From an uncultured Gammaproteobacteria bacterium (lineage in GTDB: Bacteria > Pseudomonadota > Gammaproteobacteria > Pseudomonadales > Pseudohongiellaceae): a DNA stretch of 64,000 nucleotides. How positions within the stretch are numbered: position 1 is the first letter of the stretch; every line of letters begins with the position of its first letter. The notes beneath the pieces were generated by a model. The model saw only the letters and a list, made by a program, of their open reading frames with translations, was not told the origin of the DNA and made no database searches. The position numbers and the translations under genes are program-made. Location of the stretch: NCBI GenBank assembly GCA_913060495.1, contig CAJXRP010000013.1, forward strand, positions 1 through 64,000, written 5' to 3'. This document shows positions 56,985 to 64,000 of this stretch, piece by piece.

Positions 56985-59388
56985 CGGTCTTTAGTTCTGT
57001 CTTGATATCTTGCATGACATCACGACCAATCAAGCCGCCACCGCCTTCAGATTTAAAGCTCTCGATGCGCGAAGGAATTATGCGCCGTGGATAATAGTTA
57101 TTCTCTATATCCGCGTCGGCTGTTTCCTGCATTGGGTCGATCGTTATACTGCGCAACTCATTTTCACTGACGATCAGCTTCTTGACTTGAGCTGCATCTC
57201 TGCGCCATATCTCAGCGGGTAGCCGCATCTCTTCCTTGCTTCCATCGGCGTATTCCATCTCCAAAATTACTGGCATGACCAGACCTCCCGCATTGGAAAG
57301 CTCCAGAATGTAATAGTTCAGATCTTCCGAAACAGCTCTATCGAGAACTTCGCGCTCCCAATCTTCGAGACCATCTAAGAAGCTGTTGTAAGCGTTTCGC
57401 TCCTTGTTGGTAACAGTAAACTGGTCGTTGTCATCGTAGAAATCGCGTATGTCAGTATTGCGCTCAACCCAGGTCTGCTTTCCCTCTTCACGATTACGCT
57501 GAATGTACAGCGAAGGAGGCAATGCCTTCTCGGTCTCGCGCTGACGGGCATAATCGATATCTGGATTCTCAGTATCCATACGCATCTGATAGACACGATC
57601 AAGAGAGATATCTACGTGATCGGTAGTGTAAAACCAACCTCTCCAGAACCAATCCAGATCGATACCCGACGCCTCTTCCATGGTGCGGAAAAAATCTGCT
57701 GGCGTAGGGCGCTTAAATTCCCACTGTCGCGAATATTCTTTGAAGGCGAAATCGAAAAGCTCGCGACCCATAATAGTCTCACGCAGGATATTGATCGCAG
57801 TAGCTGGCTTTGAGTAAGCGTTAGGCCCCAAACGCAGCACGCTATCGGACTGCGTCATGATTGGAACCTGCCGCTCGGAAAGCATGTAGTCAGTGATGTA
57901 CCTAGGTTCCACACCCCACGGTATCTCTGCATCCCATTCACGGCCAGCTACGGAATCTAAGTAGCTATTGATCCCCTCATCCATCCAGGTCCACTGACGC
58001 TCATCTGAATTAACGATCATTGGGAAATAGAAGTGTCCCACTTCATGAATGACGACTCCAATTAGGAAGCGCTTCTCTGCCAACGAGTAGGTTCGAGACC
58101 CATCGTCCTGCAGCGTAGTACGCGGTCCATTAAAGGTAATCATTGGATATTCCATGCCGCCGACAAAACCAGCGTTCAGGGAAATTGCCGTCGGATAAGG
58201 GAAATCGAAAGAAAAGCGACTATAGACTTCAAGGGTATGGATGACGACTTCGGTGGATAAATCCGACCAGAGCGTTCCACCCTCTTTCGGATAATAGGAC
58301 ATGGCCATGACCATTTCCTGATCAGCGCCTTCTTGATGGTGCCCTTTCGCGTCCCAAATAAACTTTCTTGAAGAACCCCAGGCAAAGTCACGTACATTCT
58401 CCGCAGCGAACCGCCAAGTCTTCGTGTCATCTACTCCTTCGCTCTCATTCTCGAGGGCTTCTTCGGGAGTAACGATGAATACGGGCCTGTCGGCTGTCTC
58501 AGCCTCTTGCAGACGGTCGCGCTGTTCTCTTGTTAGAACTTGATTAGCGTTCTGTAGCTCACCTGTAGCTGCCACGATATGATCAGAGGGCACGGTAAGC
58601 GCAACTTCGTAGTCACCAAATTCTAATGTGAACTCACCTGAGCCTAGAAACTCTTTATTCGTCCATCCTTCGTAGTCGGTGTAGGCAACTAGGCGTGGGA
58701 ACCATTGAGAAATCGCAAACAGATAGTTGCCACCTTCGTTCTCATCGTCCGGAAAATATTCATAACCACCGCGAGGTCGAAGCACATCTCCATTTACGAC
58801 GTTATAGGCATAATCAATTTCGAATTCTACATCCTGGCCAGAACTCAGCGGGCGCGCTAGATCGATGCGCATCAGCGTGCCGACTACGGTATGTGGAAGA
58901 TCATTACCGGAACTGTCACGGACCGAGTTGATTTCATAGCCAAGATCGGCATCTTCATTGTATTGAATAGTACGCAGCTGGCCTAAGCTGATGCGTGCAG
59001 GAGAATCGGAATCGGGGCTGCTACCGTTAAACGTAGAACTCATATTGCCAATTGAATCGCTGCGGAAACGGTTCTGGTCTAGTTGCAACCAAAGATAACC
59101 TAGCGTATCGGGGGAATTATTTTGATAGCGTATCGTCTCGGTGCCTGAAATTCGCTGAGCATCTTCGTCGAGGGCTACATCTATCTCATAGTCTACCTCT
59201 TGCTGCCAATATTGGTGACCGGGCTGACCGGATGCGTTCCTGTAAACATTTGGAGTGGGTAAGACTTCATCCAATTGACGAAACTTATCCTGGTACGATC
59301 CCTTGGTTTGCTGAATGCCTTGTGCAAATAATAGTGAACTGCTGAATAGCGCGCTGATAGCAGCTGTAAGCAAGACGATTCTCTTCAT
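56959..59388 (-). CDS. Secreted M1-family zinc metallopeptidase
   Basis: 809 residues with a signal peptide (ISALFSSSLLFAQG). Aminopeptidase-N type: N-terminal beta domain, then HEVGH in GVVIHEVGHFYFPMIV, with the third zinc ligand Glu in WTWMDEGINSY 19 residues after the second His. The GAMEN-type exopeptidase motif appears as GGMEYPM. The last 200 residues are beta-rich and end in an acidic tail. Probably cleaves peptides in the periplasm. Operon with the DUF6702 gene. Confidence 0.92.
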   Translation of the reverse strand: MKRIVLLTAAISALFSSSLLFAQGIQQTKGSYQDKFRQLDEVLPTPNVYRNASGQPGHQYWQQEVDYEIDVALDEDAQRISGTETIRYQNNSPDTLGYLWLQLDQNRFRSDSIGNMSSTFNGSSPDSDSPARISLGQLRTIQYNEDADLGYEINSVRDSSGNDLPHTVVGTLMRIDLARPLSSGQDVEFEIDYAYNVVNGDVLRPRGGYEYFPDDENEGGNYLFAISQWFPRLVAYTDYEGWTNKEFLGSGEFTLEFGDYEVALTVPSDHIVAATGELQNANQVLTREQRDRLQEAETADRPVFIVTPEEALENESEGVDDTKTWRFAAENVRDFAWGSSRKFIWDAKGHHQEGADQEMVMAMSYYPKEGGTLWSDLSTEVVIHTLEVYSRFSFDFPYPTAISLNAGFVGGMEYPMITFNGPRTTLQDDGSRTYSLAEKRFLIGVVIHEVGHFYFPMIVNSDERQWTWMDEGINSYLDSVAGREWDAEIPWGVEPRYITDYMLSERQVPIMTQSDSVLRLGPNAYSKPATAINILRETIMGRELFDFAFKEYSRQWEFKRPTPADFFRTMEEASGIDLDWFWRGWFYTTDHVDISLDRVYQMRMDTENPDIDYARQRETEKALPPSLYIQRNREEGKQTWVERNTDIRDFYDDNDQFTVTNKERNAYNSFLDGLEDWEREVLDRAVSEDLNYYILELSNAGGLVMPVILEMEYADGSKEEMRLPAEIWRRDAAQVKKLIVSENELRSITIDPMQETADADIENNYYPRRIIPSRIESFKSEGGGGLIGRDVMQDIKTELKTDEDDEQDN

Positions 59389-59520
59389 AACGACCGATCT
59401 CCAAATAGTACGTTCTACCTAGGCTTGTCCTAGTATCATGGCTGCGAATAATACCGCGTTTTGTTCTATTTGTGGCCATCCATTTAATATCCTTCTTTGT
59501 TCTGATGTAAACTGAATCTC

Positions 59521-60744
59521 ATGGACCTCATCCTCATCGCAATTCCGTTTTTCTTCCTGCTAATTTTTATCGAATTGGCTTACGGCTGGCTACGTGGAAA
59601 CAATACATATCGCCTCAATGACAGTATAAACAGCCTTTCGATGGGTAGTCTAAGCCGTCTTCAAGGGCTTGTAATACTTGGTTTTTCTGGCTCTATCTAT
59701 GAAATCGTAGTGGCTAAGTGGCAACTCACACAGCTGGCAGACGACGCCCTATGGGTCTGGGTAAGCTGCTTCATACTCTACGACTTCGCCTATTACTGGA
59801 AACACCGCTTCGGACACGAGGTCGCCCTATTCTGGGGCTCTCACGTAGCACATCATCAGAGCGAGGATTACAATCTAAGCACTGCTTTGCGTCAAACCAG
59901 CATCGATTTCCATGGCTTCTTATTCTACCTCCCCTTCTTCTTTCTAGGCTTTCCGGCAGAAATCCTTTTCACTGTTGTAAGCCTGAACTTGATCTATCAA
60001 TTCTGGGTTCATACCGAGCATGTGCCCAAACTTGGCCCAATCGAATGGTTATTCGTCACTCCCTCGAATCATCGCGTTCACCATGCTCGAAATAAAATCT
60101 ATGTCGACAAAAATTACGGAGGCGTATTCATCCTCTGGGATCGATTGTTCGGCAGCTTTCAGGACGAGCTCGCAGAAGAAGCTGCCGTCTATGGATTACG
60201 CAAACCGTTGAATAGCTGGAATCCAATCTGGGCTAACGTACACGTGTACTGGAGACTAGCCTTGGATTTCCTTTCGATGCCGGGGATAACTAACAAACTA
60301 AAACTCTTATTCAAACCGCCAGGTTGGGGCAGTGAGCTACAGCAGAGCAACTGCAAACTCGGCAAAGGAAAGGTCGACCTCAGCGCGCGATTCGACCCAG
60401 AAATATCAACATTTAGCCTAGTTTATACCTTCATCCAATTTCTATTTACTGTCGTTTTAAGTTTGGCAGTACTTCTTGGGGCAGCATCACTGAGTTACAC
60501 GCTGCTAAGTCTAGCCGTGGTTTATCTGTTCTTCGCCTACTTCGTTGCTGGAACTTTGCTCGAGGGTAAGGAATTCGCACTTACTCTTGAAATAGTGCGA
60601 TTAGTATTTCTGCTGCCCTGTCTATTATTACTGGAACTAAACCCAGTAGTAACGGGGCTGCTGATCGTCAATGTGATCATCTCCCTGCCTTTACTGCTAA
60701 CCATTGGGTCGAAGCGGATTCAAATTTTAGCGACAAACCAATAA
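59521..60744 (+). CDS. Sterol desaturase / fatty acid hydroxylase family protein
   Basis: 407 residues, integral-membrane di-iron enzyme. Eight-His pattern: H95-RFG-H99, H108-VA-HH (111-112), and HTEHVPK with NHRVHHARN. Four to six membrane segments plus about 120 C-terminal residues with three or four more hydrophobic stretches (from FSLVYTFIQFLFTVVLSL). Family members hydroxylate or desaturate lipids, sterols or alkylglycerols; this layout is like the bacterial alkylglycerol-monooxygenase-type subgroup. The substrate is unknown. Divergent from the M1 peptidase gene. Confidence 0.9.
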   Translation: MDLILIAIPFFFLLIFIELAYGWLRGNNTYRLNDSINSLSMGSLSRLQGLVILGFSGSIYEIVVAKWQLTQLADDALWVWVSCFILYDFAYYWKHRFGHEVALFWGSHVAHHQSEDYNLSTALRQTSIDFHGFLFYLPFFFLGFPAEILFTVVSLNLIYQFWVHTEHVPKLGPIEWLFVTPSNHRVHHARNKIYVDKNYGGVFILWDRLFGSFQDELAEEAAVYGLRKPLNSWNPIWANVHVYWRLALDFLSMPGITNKLKLLFKPPGWGSELQQSNCKLGKGKVDLSARFDPEISTFSLVYTFIQFLFTVVLSLAVLLGAASLSYTLLSLAVVYLFFAYFVAGTLLEGKEFALTLEIVRLVFLLPCLLLLELNPVVTGLLIVNVIISLPLLLTIGSKRIQILATNQ

Positions 60745-60992
60745 CAACCGATGCCGCTCTTTCTCAGTGGCACTCTCTGAATTCGTCGATAATTCTGACT
60801 TAGCCACTTACTAGCAACAACAGAAAAAAGAGGCAGAAATTCCGATTAGACCCCGAGGATGAGGCCTAGATCAGAATACCTGCCCCCTCGCCAGCGAGCA
60901 CCACTCGCAGAAAAAAATCTAGGGGAATAGAAATTCTTATTGAGATTACATCGGGGTTGCAATCGGTTGATTACGGACTAAGGCGGATACTG

Positions 60993-61733
60993 CTAAATTC
61001 TAGTGAGGGGAAAATCCAATAGCAATTCGCCGGTTACTGGATCGCGTAATTCGAATTGCGCCTGCTGCGCTTTATCCAATGCATCAGTAAAAGTCGAACC
61101 ACTTTCAATATTGCTCAAAATAAATGCTACTCGCGTGGTGATACTGCCCGCTGGAGGTATATTTAGCGGAATAAATTCATAGCCTTCGGATTCACTCAAC
61201 ATGCCCTGCACAGTGGACTCGACGCTAAGGCTTGAGCCGGGAATTCTGCTCCTCACAGCTCTAAATAGAAAAACCTCGCCATCACCATCGGTCATCCTCA
61301 GGAAAACATTGACCTGCTTCGTAAACAATTCAAGATTCCCCACTCGCAATGAAGGCGTATAGATCGGGTAACTAAAGCCCACCTCGATAATTCCATTGCT
61401 AGAGCTATCGGTAATCAGCTCGTTACTAATCTGCTCCCCGGTTAGACCCGTTCCTACCTGACTGGGTAGCAAGATAAAATAGTACGCAATTACCGGGACC
61501 AGTGCGGGCACACAAACAGTCAGCCCGTATATACCTGGCCTTCCAGAAAAAAGTGGATTAAAAGGGTAAGCTGCGATTAGCGCCGACATTATCGCTAGTG
61601 ATAATAGTGCAGCTCGAATAAATAATGGCTCGCTGCCGATTCTAGCGGGATTCTGGGCGATAAAGATCACCAACGCTACAGCGATAAGAAGCGCTGTAAC
61701 ACAGATGATGATTTTTTTAAGCGTGGTATTCAT
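60993..61733 (-). CDS. Membrane protein of unknown function
   Basis: About 246 residues from the ATG at 61733 (frame open to 61751). Three membrane segments (IIICVTALLIAVALVIFIAQ; IRAALLSLAIMSALIAAYPF; VCVPALVPVIAYYFILL) lead to a periplasmic beta-rich domain of about 150 residues (VGFSYPIYTPSLRVGNLELFT in part, FIPLNIPPAGSITTRVAFIL in part). I do not recognise a family. It lies 27-45 bases after lipA on the same strand and may be co-transcribed. No catalytic motif seen. Confidence 0.7.
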   Translation of the reverse strand: MNTTLKKIIICVTALLIAVALVIFIAQNPARIGSEPLFIRAALLSLAIMSALIAAYPFNPLFSGRPGIYGLTVCVPALVPVIAYYFILLPSQVGTGLTGEQISNELITDSSSNGIIEVGFSYPIYTPSLRVGNLELFTKQVNVFLRMTDGDGEVFLFRAVRSRIPGSSLSVESTVQGMLSESEGYEFIPLNIPPAGSITTRVAFILSNIESGSTFTDALDKAQQAQFELRDPVTGELLLDFPLTRI

Positions 61734-61778
61734 GACTGCCTTAACGAGCAATTCAGAAAGGGTGCAGGAACAACAGTC

Positions 61779-62741
61779 TTAGACTTGCTCACCCTGGGCC
61801 TGCTTATCCGCGTGGTAGGAAGATCTCACTAAGGGCCCACTAGCAACATGTTTGAACCCTAACTTCTCACCATAAATGCGCAGCTCTTCGAATTCATCCG
61901 GATGTACAAAGCGGTCTACCTTGAGATGATCCTTCGAGGGCTGTAAATACTGGCCCAATGTCACCATGTCGATGTTGTGTGCAAACAGATCATCCATCAC
62001 CTGTTTCACCTCACTCAGAGTCTCACCTAGCCCGAGCATCAAACCAGACTTTGTCGTCACCTCGGGTCTAAGAGCCTTGTATCTTTTTAGTAATTCCAGA
62101 GACCAAGCATAGTCGGCGCCGGGCCGGGCTTGCTTATACAATCTAGGAACCGTCTCCAGATTGTGATTAAACACATCCGGTGGTGTGTCCTTGAGAATAT
62201 CTAAGGCAATTTCCATCCTGCCACGAAAGTCGGGCACCAATACTTCTACTTGGATGTCTGGAGTCAACCTGCGAGTTTCACTGATACAGTTCGCAAAATG
62301 TTGCGCGCCACTATCTTTCAAGTCATCACGATCAACGGAAGTAATCACCACATAACTTAAGCCCATTTCACTAATGGCAGCAGCAAGCTCTGTTGGCTCA
62401 TTCTCATTCAAAGGGTTTGGTTTCCCGTGGGCTACATCGCAGAATGGGCAACGACGCGTGCAAATTTCCCCCATGATCATGAAAGTGGCGGTTCCGTTGC
62501 TAAAGCATTCCCCTAAATTCGGGCAGGAGGCCTCCTCACAAACTGATGCAAGTTTATGCTCTCTCAACTTCTGTTTGATGTGATTAATTTTCGGCGACGC
62601 GGGAATCTTTACACGGATCCAACTAGGCTTAGTAGGTAGCTCTGTGGTGGGAATGACCTTAACAGGGATGCGCCTAACCTTATCTGCGCCCCTCAGCTTC
62701 TCGCCTTCCACTAAGGTATTTCTTCGCTTTCTTTCAGCCAT
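61779..62741 (-). CDS. lipA: Lipoyl synthase
   Basis: 320 residues. Radical-SAM enzyme inserting two sulfurs into octanoyl-lipoyl domains. Auxiliary cluster Cys in [16 protein letters not shown]-cluster motif [10 protein letters not shown], and the C-terminal [10 protein letters not shown]. Length matches E. coli LipA (321). Follows lipB by 16 bases. Confidence 0.98.
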   Translation of the reverse strand: MAERKRRNTLVEGEKLRGADKVRRIPVKVIPTTELPTKPSWIRVKIPASPKINHIKQKLREHKLASVCEEASCPNLGECFSNGTATFMIMGEICTRRCPFCDVAHGKPNPLNENEPTELAAAISEMGLSYVVITSVDRDDLKDSGAQHFANCISETRRLTPDIQVEVLVPDFRGRMEIALDILKDTPPDVFNHNLETVPRLYKQARPGADYAWSLELLKRYKALRPEVTTKSGLMLGLGETLSEVKQVMDDLFAHNIDMVTLGQYLQPSKDHLKVDRFVHPDEFEELRIYGEKLGFKHVASGPLVRSSYHADKQAQGEQV

Positions 62742-62757
62742 TAGATCAGTATCTCAA

Positions 62758-63456
62758 TCAGTCAGATTCGTAATATTCAGAATAACCTAGTTCACTCAGT
62801 AACTTGTTGCTGAGCACCTTACTCACCCTCTGCATGAGCGTGTCAGACGCTTCCACATGATCGGCAATCTGTGTAACGGCGAGGTTCTCATAGCCGCAGG
62901 GGTTGATGCGTGAGAATGGCTCTAGATCCATCTGCACATTCAAGCTCATACCGTGATAGCTCCAGCCATTACGTATACGCAAACCCAAGGCCGCTATTTT
63001 AGCATCATTCACGTACACACCGGGAGCCTTAGGTCTATTGCTCGCCGCTATGCCAAATTCACCGAGAGTTTGAATGATAGCCTGTTCGATAAGATCGACC
63101 AGATCACGCACGCCCATCCCGCGCCGCCGCATATTAAGTAATAGATACACCACCAATTGGCCAGGGCCATGATAGGTAACCTGACCACCACGGTCTATCT
63201 GTACGACGGGGATTTGAGCTGGGCTTAGGATATGCTCCGCTTTACCGGCCTGCCCCTGAGTAAAGACCGGCTTGTGGCTTAGCAACCAAATTTCGTCGTC
63301 GCGCTCATCGATGGCATTTTCAACCAGATAACGCATGGACTTCCAGATTGGCTCATATTCCTGCAGGCCTAATCTACGGACGATAAGCGAAGGATGGGCT
63401 TCACTGCCACCGTGCTTCGATTCTACTTTAAAGTGCTTATAACTGGTGAGTATCAC
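62758..63456 (-). CDS. lipB: Lipoyl(octanoyl) transferase
   Basis: 232 residues. Transfers octanoate from acyl carrier protein to lipoyl domains, supplying LipA. Signature RGGQVTYHGPGQLVVY, catalytic Lys in NDAKIAALGLRIR and catalytic Cys in RINPCGYENLAVT. Begins 1 base after the ybeD stop side, in the order dacA-ybeD-lipB-lipA. A later start at a downstream Met is not evident; N-terminal 20 residues (SYKHFKVESKHGG) may be an extension. Confidence 0.97.
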   Translation of the reverse strand: MILTSYKHFKVESKHGGSEAHPSLIVRRLGLQEYEPIWKSMRYLVENAIDERDDEIWLLSHKPVFTQGQAGKAEHILSPAQIPVVQIDRGGQVTYHGPGQLVVYLLLNMRRRGMGVRDLVDLIEQAIIQTLGEFGIAASNRPKAPGVYVNDAKIAALGLRIRNGWSYHGMSLNVQMDLEPFSRINPCGYENLAVTQIADHVEASDTLMQRVSKVLSNKLLSELGYSEYYESD

Positions 63457-63457
63457 C

Positions 63458-63748
63458 CTATAAGACCATCTTCACGCTTTCGAGGGCCTTTAATTCATCG
63501 AATAGATTCTGCAATTGATCCACGCCGGTTGCAGCTATAGTGACTCTTACCGAAATATAGGTATTTTTCTTACTTGGCCGCAGCTCGATTAAATCGGAAG
63601 GTATTTTTCCTGCGTGTCTTTCTACAACCATTATTACTTCTTCATGAAACTCTATACTTGCCACCCCAATAATCTTGATCGGGTAGAGGCAAGGGAATTC
63701 AATTTTAGGCGCTGTCTGCTCGGCGCTCGGGTCTAGCTCTTTTGACAT
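63458..63748 (-). CDS. ybeD: YbeD (DUF493) family protein
   Basis: 96 residues. ACT-like ferredoxin fold (IEFPCLYPIKIIGVAS ... KNTYISVRVTIAATG). Small cytoplasmic protein, conserved between dacA and lipB; suggested link to lipoate metabolism by context only. Confidence 0.93.
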   Translation of the reverse strand: MSKELDPSAEQTAPKIEFPCLYPIKIIGVASIEFHEEVIMVVERHAGKIPSDLIELRPSKKNTYISVRVTIAATGVDQLQNLFDELKALESVKMVL

Positions 63749-63752
63749 TAGC

Positions 63753-64000
63753 CTATCCCGAAAACAAATTACTGAATAAAAGAGTAATCCAATCGACGAA
63801 GCGCTTGAGAATGCCGCCCTGCTCCACAGCCTGCATAGAGACTACATCGCCTTGGTAAAGAATATTGTCATCTAGTACTACCCGAACCTCACCCATAATT
63901 TGTCTATCACTAAGTGGCGCACGAATCACCTCATCCACATCCACAGTGGCCGTCATGGACTCAGCCTGACCTCTTGGGATAGTAATATAGACTTCATCTT
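63753..64000 (-). CDS. dacA: D-alanyl-D-alanine carboxypeptidase, C-terminal end (cut by window edge)
   Basis: Only the last 82 residues are inside the window; the frame is open through the edge. They include VYITIPRGQAESM, matching the C-terminal domain of PBP5/6-type carboxypeptidases, and end in an amphipathic membrane anchor (GGILKRFVDWITLLFSNLF). The active-site domain lies outside. Trims pentapeptides in peptidoglycan. ybeD starts 4 bases after its stop. Confidence 0.94.
   Translation of the reverse strand, partial: DEVYITIPRGQAESMTATVDVDEVIRAPLSDRQIMGEVRVVLDDNILYQGDVVSMQAVEQGGILKRFVDWITLLFSNLFSG

Overview
This window comes from a gammaproteobacterium, probably a free-living marine one near the Pseudomonas/Cellvibrio/OMG lineages. 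The evidence is a gamma-type partial 16S rRNA at the left edge and Pseudomonas-like gene orders: bamD divergent from rluD-pgeF-clpB; pilS-pilR beside the minor-pilin cluster; miaB-ybeZ-ybeY-corC, leuS-lptE-holA and dacA-ybeD-lipB-lipA. Genus assignment is not possible from reading alone. Most of the window is ordinary chromosome. I saw no prophage, insertion sequence, CRISPR array or tRNA.

Layout. 1-1.3 kb: 5' two thirds of a 16S gene on the minus strand, with its promoter, leader hairpin and boxA. 1.3-8.1 kb: msrQ/msrP (methionine sulfoxide repair), pssA, ilvC, and ilvN/ilvI converging on ilvC across a 36-bp palindromic terminator. 8.5-14.2 kb: clpB (with a sigma-32-like promoter), pgeF, rluD, bamD. 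14.4-16.4 kb: a four-gene operon of an ECF-like sigma factor, a likely membrane regulator (DUF3619-like), a small secreted/membrane protein and a DUF3106 protein. 16.4-18.1 kb: nadE. 18.2-29.5 kb: type IV pilus regulators pilSR, a FimT pseudopilin, and an oppositely oriented operon fimU-pilV-pilW-pilX-pilY1-(pilY2-like)-pilE. 30-33.7 kb: TSUP transporter, PhoPQ-like two-component system with a PepSY protein, glycine-zipper protein. 34-36 kb: membrane-anchored cold-shock protein, slyX, acyl-CoA desaturase. 36.3-39.2 kb: TlpA-like thioredoxin, DUF4266 lipoprotein, DUF3570 protein and an ApbE-like FMN transferase. 39.2-48.9 kb: srkA, DUF1820, then miaB-ybeZ-ybeY-corC and leuS-lptE-holA. 49-60.7 kb: a more variable stretch (7TM-DISM sensor kinase lacking its phosphoacceptor His, DUF2164, Tat-exported HAD hydrolase, Na+-dependent transporter, cyclophilin, Hsp70-like protein, M1 peptidase with DUF6702 partner, sterol-desaturase-like enzyme). 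61-64 kb: an unknown membrane protein, lipA, lipB, ybeD and the 3' end of dacA.

The parts most worth a second look are the TlpA/DUF4266/DUF3570/ApbE operon, in which the DUF3570 protein carries an SGAS motif resembling an FMN-attachment site and the ApbE lacks an export signal and a usual Mg-binding Asp; the degenerate kinase at 49.1 kb; the sigma/DUF3619/DUF3106 operon; and the rearranged minor-pilin locus.
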